Source of the DNA: Tolypeutes matacus
Taxonomy: Eukaryota; Chordata; Mammalia; Cingulata; Chlamyphoridae
Assembly: GCA_026826555.1 (NCBI GenBank)
Contig: JAKSZT010054399.1
Location: forward strand, 3,787,627-3,851,626
Direction of reading: 5' to 3'
DNA: 64,000 bases
Under the pieces are notes generated by a model. That model was not told the DNA's origin and did no database searches. It saw only the letters and a program-made list of their open reading frames with translations. The position numbers and the translations under genes are program-made. The number at the start of each line of letters is the position of its first letter. Within the stretch, counting starts at the first letter, position 1. Positions 57,272 through 64,000 of this stretch are shown one piece after another.

Positions 57272-59463
57272 AAATTCCAACAACAACACTTTAAAATATA
57301 GAAATTTTCAGGTTTCAACAAAAGATTACAAAACATACAAAGAAACAGGAAGTGATGGCCCAGGCAAAGGAGAAGATTAAAGCATTTGAAATTATTAATG
57401 AGGTGGATAAGACCTGGAACATACCAAAGACTTTTAAAAATGGTCCTAAATACACTCAAAGAGCTAAAGGAAAACATGGACAAAGAACTAAAGGAAATTA
57501 GGAAAACAACAGATGAACACAAAGAGAATATTAATAAAAAGATGGACATTATGAACAGGAACCAAAGAGAGAAGACCACAGTAAGAAAAATTTAAAATTC
57601 CCTAGAGAGGTTCAACAGCAGATTGGAGTTGGCAAAAGAATCCGTGAACTTGAAAACATGACAACTGAAATTATCCAGTAGAAAGAAAAATGAATAAAAG
57701 TATAGAGCCTGAGGAACCTGCGGGAAACTATCATGCATACCAATATACAACTGTGGGAGTCCCTAAAGGAGAAGAAAGAGAGGAGCAGAGAACATATTCT
57801 AAGAAATAATGTCTGAAAACTTTCCAAATTTAACAAACAATAGGAATAGACACATCCAAGATGCTCAACAAACTACAAACCAGATAAACCCAAATAGACC
57901 CACACCTATGCACATCATAATCAAACTGTCAAACACCAAAGATAAAGAATTCTGAAAGCCACAAGAGTGAAACAATGTGTCACATAAAGGAAGCCACAAT
58001 AAGATTTGTCATCAGAAACCACAGAGGCAAGATGGCAGTAGGATGCCATATTTAAAGTGCTAAAAGTAAAAAAGTTGCCATGAATTGTACATCTGGCAAA
58101 ACTGTCTTTCAAAAATTAAGGAAAGATTAAGACATTTCCAGATAAACAATGGCTAAGGGAGTTTGTCACCACTAAAACAGACTTAAAGAGAATAAACAAA
58201 ATCAAAAGTTGGTTCTTTGAAAAGATCAATAAAATCGACAAACCTTTAACTAGACTGACAAGAGAAGACACAAGTAACTAAAATCATAAATGAATGTGAA
58301 GAACATTACAACTGACCCCACAGAAATACAAACAATTATAAGAGGACACTACAAACAACTGTATGCAAAGAAATTAGATAAACTAAATCAAACTGACAAA
58401 TTCATAGAAACACACAAACTACCTCCACTGACTCAAGAAGAAACAGATTTTAACATACCAATCACAAGTAAAGAGATTGAATCAGTAATTCAAAACCTCC
58501 CAAGAAAAGCCCAGGGCCAGATGGCTTTACTGGTGAATTTTACCAAACATTCCAAGAAGAATTAACACCAATCCTGCTCAAACTCTTCCAAAAACTTGAA
58601 GAGGAGGAAACAAGTCTCAATTCATTCTATAAGGCCAGCATCAGCCTCATATCAAAGCCAGATAAAGATATCACTAGAAAAGAAAATTACAGACCAATAT
58701 TCCTTATGAGACGTAAAATCCTAAAAAAATCCTTGCAAATTGAATCCAACTGTACTTTAAAATAATTATACACCACAATCAAGTGGGATTTGTCCCAGGT
58801 ATGCAAGGATTAGTCAACATAAAATCAATTAACGTTAACACATCACATTAAGAGAATGAAGAGGAAAAAAACACATGCTCTTCTCAATTGATGAACAATA
58901 ACACTTTAAAATATCATTTGACAAAATCCAGCACCCCTTCCTGATTTAAAAAAAATAAAAAAAATAAAAAAAAAGCTCAGAAAAGTAGGAATAGAAGGAA
59001 ACTTCCTCAACCTGATAAAGGGCATTCCTGAAAAAACCCACAATTAACGTTATACTCAACTGTGAAAGACTGAAAGCATTCCCCCTAAGATCAGGAACAA
59101 GACAAGGATACCCACTGTCACCAAAATGTTATTCAACATTTTGCTGGAAGTTCTAGCCAGAGCAATTAAGCAAGAAAAAGAAATAAAGGTATCCGAATTG
59201 GGAAGGAAGAAACAAAATTTCCCTATTTGTAAAGAACATGACCCTACCTATAGAAAATCCTGAAAAATCTACAATGAAGCTACCAGAGCTCATAAATGAA
59301 TTCAGTAAAGCAGTGGGTTACAAGATCACCACACAAAAATCAGCAGTGTTTCTATATACTAGTAATAAAAAATCTGAAGGAGAAATAAAGAAAAAAATTT
59401 CACTTACAATAGTAACTGAAAGAATCAAATATTTAGGAATAAACTGAACCAAGGATGTATAGG

Positions 59464-59973
59464 TGTATTAGTCAGCCAAAGGGGTGCTAATGTGAAATAC
59501 CAAAAATGGGTTGGTCTTTATAAAGGGTATTTATTTGGGGTAGAAGTCCACAGATACCAGGCCATAAAGCATTAAGTTTCTTCTCTCACCACAGTCCATT
59601 GCCACGTGTTAGAGCAAGACAGCTGCCAGAGTTTGCCAGGGTTCAGGCTTCTGGGGTTTCTCTCTTCCTAGGGCTGCGTTTCTCTCCGGGCTTAGCTTCT
59701 GTTTCCTCCACAAGGTCAGCTGTAGACAATCAGGCAAATGGCTTGCTTCTCTTCTCCTGGGGCCTTCTTTCCAACACCAAAACTGCTTCTCAAAAGACTG
59801 CTTCAACTCTGTTCTTTGCCTTGCCTTTTATATTCAATTCCCCACCCACCAAGGGGCGGGGCTCAATGCCCTAATCATAACCTAATCATGCCCAGATTAA
59901 CAGATCAGTTTACAAGCATGATCCAATTATATTTCTGGAATTCACAATTACATCAAATTGGCCAACTGTTACA
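59464..59973 (-). mobile_element. Solo LTR of the same family, copy 2 (510 bp), nested in L1
   Basis: Same length and near-identical sequence to 11068-11577, with perfect 5-bp target duplication ATAGG (59459-59463 and 59974-59978). It interrupts the reverse-transcriptase part of an L1 ORF2 copy, so it is younger than that L1. Confidence 0.93.
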
Positions 59974-60894
59974 ATAGGACTTATACACAGAAAACTACAA
60001 GACACTGATGAAAGAAATTAAAGACCAAGCAAGTTGAAGGACATTCCATATTCATGGATTGGAAGGCTAAGTATCATTAAGATATCAATTCTACCCAAAG
60101 CAATTTACAGATTCAATGCAATCCCAATCAAAATCCCAACAGCCTTCTCTGCAGAAAAGAAAAACCAAGCCATCAAATTCATATGGAAGGATAAGGAGCT
60201 CCAAATAGCCAAAATCATTTTGAAAAAGAACAAAGTTGGAGGACTCACATTTCCTGATTTTAAAACTTATTACAAAGCTAGAATCATCAAAACAGCATGA
60301 TACTGGCACAAGGACACACATATAGATCAATGGAACCAAACTGAGAATTCAGAAATAAAAATCTATGGCCAGTTGATTTCTGTAAAGGGTGCCAAGTTCA
60401 CTAAATGGAGAAAGAATTGTGTCTTCAACAAAGGATGCTGGGAAAAATGGATAGCCATAAGGAGAAGAATGAAGGTGGACCCCTACTTCATACCATATAT
60501 AAAATTAACTCAAAATGGATCAAAGACCTAAATATAAGAACCAGAACTATAAACTCCTAGAAGAAAACATATAGGGAAACATCTTTAGTAACTTGTGTTA
60601 GGCAATGGTTTCTTAGATTTTACACCCAAAGCATAAGCAACAAAAGAAAAAATAGATAAATGAGACATCATCAAAAGTACCAACAACCTAAGGAATGCAA
60701 GAAAATATTTGAAAAGCATATATCTGATAAGGGTTTTATACCCAGAATATAAAAAGAACTCCTACAACTCAACAACAAAAGAAACACTCAATTAAAAAAA
60801 AAGAGGACATTTCTCCAATAATTAGCCCTTAGGGAAATGCAAGTCAAAACCACAATGAAATACCATTTCACACCTACTAGAAGAGCTACTATTT

Positions 60895-61100
60895 ATTTAT
60901 TTATTTATTATTTTATTTTATTTTATTTTTAAAGATTTTATTTATTTATTCATTTATCCCCCCTTGCTGCTTGTGCTCGCTGGGTCAGCTAACCACGCCG
61001 CGCGGGCAGGCTTGCCTTCACCAGGAGGCCCCGGGAACCGAACCCGGGGCCTCCCATATGGTAAACGGGAGCCCTACTGATTGAACCACAGCCGCTTCCC
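60895..61100 (-). mobile_element. tRNA-derived SINE, young subfamily, minus strand, in L1
   Basis: The head GGGAAGCGGCTGTGGTTCAA reads leftward from 61100, with the (TTTA)n tail at 60895-60950. Exact 14-bp duplication AAGAGCTACTATTT (60881-60894 and 61101-61114). Confidence 0.93.
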
Positions 61101-61752
61101 AAGAGCTACTATTTAAAAATTGGAAAATAAGTGTTGGAGATGATGTGAGAACTAGGAACCCTTGTACACTGTTGGTGAGAATGTAAAATGGTGCTGCCAC
61201 TGTGGAAGACAGTTTGACAGTTTCTTAGAAAGTATAGAGTTACCATATGATCTGGTAATCCCACTTCTAGATATATACCCAAACGAATTGAAAGCAGGGT
61301 CTTGAACAGATATATGTGCAAACCAATGACCAGAGCAGCATTATTCACAAATGCCAAAAGAAGGAAGCAACCCAAGTGTCCAACCGTAGATGAATACATA
61401 AACAAAATGTGGTATATGTATTTATAATAGAATATTTTTCAGCTGTAAAAGGGAATGAAGTTCTGATACACGCTACAACATGGATGAACCTTGAAGACAT
61501 GATGTTGAGTGAAACAAGCCAGAGACAGGACAAATATTGCATGAACTCACTTACGTGAAATAATTAGAGTATGCAAATTCATAGTCAGAAACTAGAATAC
61601 AGGTTACCAGGGGCCGAGGTGGGGGTGGGGAATGGGGAGTTTATGCTTAATTGAAAGCTTCTGTTTGTGGTGATGGAGAAGTTTGGCTAATGGATAGTGG
61701 TGATGGTAGCACAACATTGTAAATATAATTACCATCACTGAATTTGTATATA

Positions 61753-63310
61753 AGCACACCTCATTTTTTTAACCTTCACTTTACTGTGCTTCACAGATAC
61801 TGTGTTTTTTACAAATTTAAGGTATATGGCAACACTGCTTCAGGCAAATCTATCAGCGCCTTTTTTCCAACAGCATGTGCTCTCTTCATATTTCTATGCC
61901 ACATTCTGGAAATTCTACCAATATTTCTAACTTTTTCATTATTATTATATCTGTAATAGTGAACTTTGATCTTGATGCTATTGCTGTAGTTGTCTTGTAG
62001 TGCCACAAACCACACCCATATAAGATGGCGAATTTAATCAATAAATGCTGTGTGTGTTCTGACTGCTCCACTAACAGGCCACTCCCCCAATTTATCTCCC
62101 TCTCCTTGGGTCTCCCTATTCCCTGACACAATATTGAAATTAAAACAATTAATAATGCCATAATAGTCTCTAAGTGTTCAAGTGAAAAGAAGAATTGCAT
62201 GTCTCTTGCTTTAAACCAAAAGCTAGAAATGATTAACCTTAGTGAGGAAAGCATGTAAAAAAACCAAGATAGGTCTCTTGCACCAAACAGCCAAGTTGTG
62301 ACTACAAAAGGAAAGTTCTTGAAGGAAATTAAAAGTGCTACTCCAGGGAACACATGAATAAGAAAGCAAAACAGCCTTATTGCTGATATAAAGAAAGTTT
62401 TAGTGGTCTGAGTAGAAAATCAAACCAGTCACAACATTCTCTTAAGCCAAAGCTTAATCCAGAGCAAGGCCCTAACTCGCTTCAAGTCTATGGAGGCTGA
62501 GAGAGGTGAGGAAGCTGCAGGAGAAAAGTATGGAGCTAGCAGACCGGTTGGTTCATCATGTTTAAGGAAAGAAGCCAACTCCATAACATCAAAGTACAAG
62601 GTGAAGCAGCAAGTGCTGATGTAGAAGCTGTAAGAAGTTATACAGAAGATCTAGGGAAGATCACTGATTAAGGTAGCTACACTAAACAGATTTTCAATGT
62701 AAACGAAACAGCCTTCAATTGGAAGAAGATGCCATGTAGGACTTCCATAGCTAATGAGGAGAAGTCAATTCCTAGCTTCAAAACTTCAAAGGACAGTCTG
62801 ACTCTCTTGGTAGGAACTAATGCAGCTGGTGACTTTAAGTTGAAGCCAGTGCTCATTGACCATTCTGAAAATCACAGGGCCTTTAAGAATGATGCTAAAT
62901 CTACTCCGCCTGTGCTCTATAAATGGAACAACAAAGCCTGGATGACAGCACATCTGTTTACAACATGATTGACTGAATATTTTAAGCCAAGTGTTAAGAC
63001 CTACTGCTCAGGAAAAAAAAAGATTCCTTTCAAAATATGACTGCTCACTGATAATGCTTCTGATCATCCAAGAGCTCTGATGGAGTTGTATAAGGAGATG
63101 AACGTTGTTTTCATGCCTGTTAACAATATCCATTCTGCAGCCCTGGGATCAAGGAGTCTTACCAACTTTCAAGTCTCATTAATGAAATAATACATTTCAT
63201 AAGGCAATAGCTGCCATAGACAGAGATTCCTCTAATGGATCTGGGCAAAGTCAGTTGAAAACCTTCTGGAAAGGATTCACCATTCTAGATACAATTAAAA
63301 ACATTCATGA
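61753..63310 (+). mobile_element. Tigger1, 5' part, degenerate transposase
   Basis: Starts at a worn terminal inverted repeat (gcacacctcatttttttaac... tgtgcttcacagatac), keeps the 5'UTR and the transposase start (AGCTAGAAATGATTAACC). Peptide 62729-62968 ([33 protein letters not shown]) matches the 34,440-34,600 and 36,040 segments of copy 1. It ends abruptly where the KRAB retrocopy begins. Stops and indels inactivate it. Confidence 0.9.
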
Positions 63311-64000
63311 TGGAATCTGCCCACAACTGCCATGCGTGCCCGGTGGCTCCACTGAATCGGCTTCTGTGGCAGTTCTTTTGTGCCAAACCAGGAATGAAAT
63401 AGGGAGTGTTAAACCCATCTCTGTGCCTTTGTAGGAGTTGGAAGAGGCTTCAGCTGAGCTCTTGGGATACATCCCAGCACTCCTCTTCATGGCGAGCTCT
63501 CTCCATCAGTCTTTTGGTCATGGCAGTGCTGATGGACATGGCACAGTTGTCAGTGACCTTTCAGGATGTGGCCATGGCCTTTACCCGGAAGGAGTGGAGC
63601 CAGCTGGACCTGGCCCAGAGGTGGGAGGTGATGCTGGAGACCTGTGGGCTCCTGGTTTCACTGGGATATCCTGTTCCCAAACCAGAGCAGATCTAACTGC
63701 TAGAACATTGACAGGAGTTAAGGACAAAAAAGGAGGCCAAAGCATGGGTGCAGGTATCAAAACAAAACCTGTGGCCACAGCGCCTACTGCTGCTCAGCTG
63801 GTCTTGTCTGAGGGAGGCTCACTCAAGAAACAACTGGTGCAAGCAGTCTCATGGGTCTCCAGGTTGATGCCAACCAGGAAACAGAATGGACCATTGGAAA
63901 AGCAAGAGAAGTGTTTGAGGACACTGCCAGTGGTTCACAAGGAGTTACACACTAGGAAACTGAGTCCTGAACACAATACTTTGGGGACATAAGACAGTTT
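63311..64000 (+). pseudogene. Intronless KRAB zinc-finger gene retrocopy, 5' part, broken
   Basis: Frame 63406-63696 contains a KRAB-A box [20 protein letters not shown], then [16 protein letters not shown], continuing without intron into [15 protein letters not shown] and TAA. In real KRAB genes A and B boxes are on separate exons, so this is a spliced copy. Nine bases are missing in the A box (AQRW replaces AQRTLYR-type). After two stops, another frame continues with QLVLSEGGSLKKQLVQ and KLSPEHNTLGT, the usual spacer before zinc fingers. The fingers are beyond the window. The exact parent is not identified. Confidence 0.85.

Larger units (their letters stand above)
56430..61748 (+). mobile_element. 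Second L1 of the cluster, degenerate
   Basis: 5'UTR (56430-57350), ORF1 (57380-58150 with RTKNFPNLTN-like and coiled-coil frames), ORF2 (58290-61130: endonuclease missing, RT blocks [15 protein letters not shown] and 'attcagtaaagcagtgggtt') and 3'UTR to 'gtaaatataattaccatcac' at 61720. It is interrupted by a SINE (57079-57271), solo LTR (59464-59973) and SINE (60895-61100). All frames are broken. Confidence 0.8.

Overview
The window is nuclear DNA of a placental mammal, almost certainly a xenarthran (armadillo or sloth lineage). It is AT-rich, its genes have introns, and it carries MIR, L2, L1, Tigger1 and MaLR-type repeats. It also holds about 14 tRNA-derived SINEs with heads like 'gagcaggtgtagctc' or 'aagcggctgtggctc', which I recognise as the DAS-type SINEs of Xenarthra. 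The species call is inference; no species-diagnostic gene is present.

Three protein-coding genes lie in the same order as on human chromosome 6p23, read in reverse. (1) RANBP9 (+): its last three coding exons and 3'UTR, about 1-13,245. (2) NOL7 (-): complete, with eight exons rebuilt splice site by splice site, 17,868 down to 13,949, an open frame of 264 residues. RANBP9 and NOL7 converge tail to tail with about 0.6 kb between their poly(A) signals. (3) SIRT5 (-): seven coding exons, 42,571 down to 20,856. They give 271 residues from the internal Met that matches human Met40 to the stop, with no frame breaks and with the NAD-pocket, zinc and succinyl-lysine residues present. The first coding exon (mitochondrial targeting peptide) is not in the window and should lie beyond its right edge. 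SIRT5 and NOL7 run head to tail, about 3 kb apart. A CpG-rich NOL7 promoter sits at about 17.5-18.3 kb and contains a perfect 21-bp tandem repeat, each unit with an NRF1-type palindrome.

The rest is repeats, several with clear insertion boundaries. The SIRT5 introns hold two 5'-truncated L1 copies of one young family. One is interrupted by an 858-bp intronless 3'UTR-like retrocopy; the other is nested in a Tigger1 transposon. From about 43.9 to 61.75 kb is a stack of nested L1s with ERV LTRs and SINEs inside them. A second Tigger1 copy (61.75-63.31 kb) is followed by the 5' part of a degenerate intronless KRAB zinc-finger retrocopy that runs off the end. Two solo LTRs of one MaLR-like family, both 510 bp, have perfect 5-bp target duplications.

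I found no operon-like, CRISPR or otherwise new functional system. The most interesting observations concern retrotransposon biology (a candidate L1 3' transduction, an L1 and a SINE family sharing a 3' tail, a dimeric SINE), the NRF1 repeat, and lineage changes in NOL7 and SIRT5.
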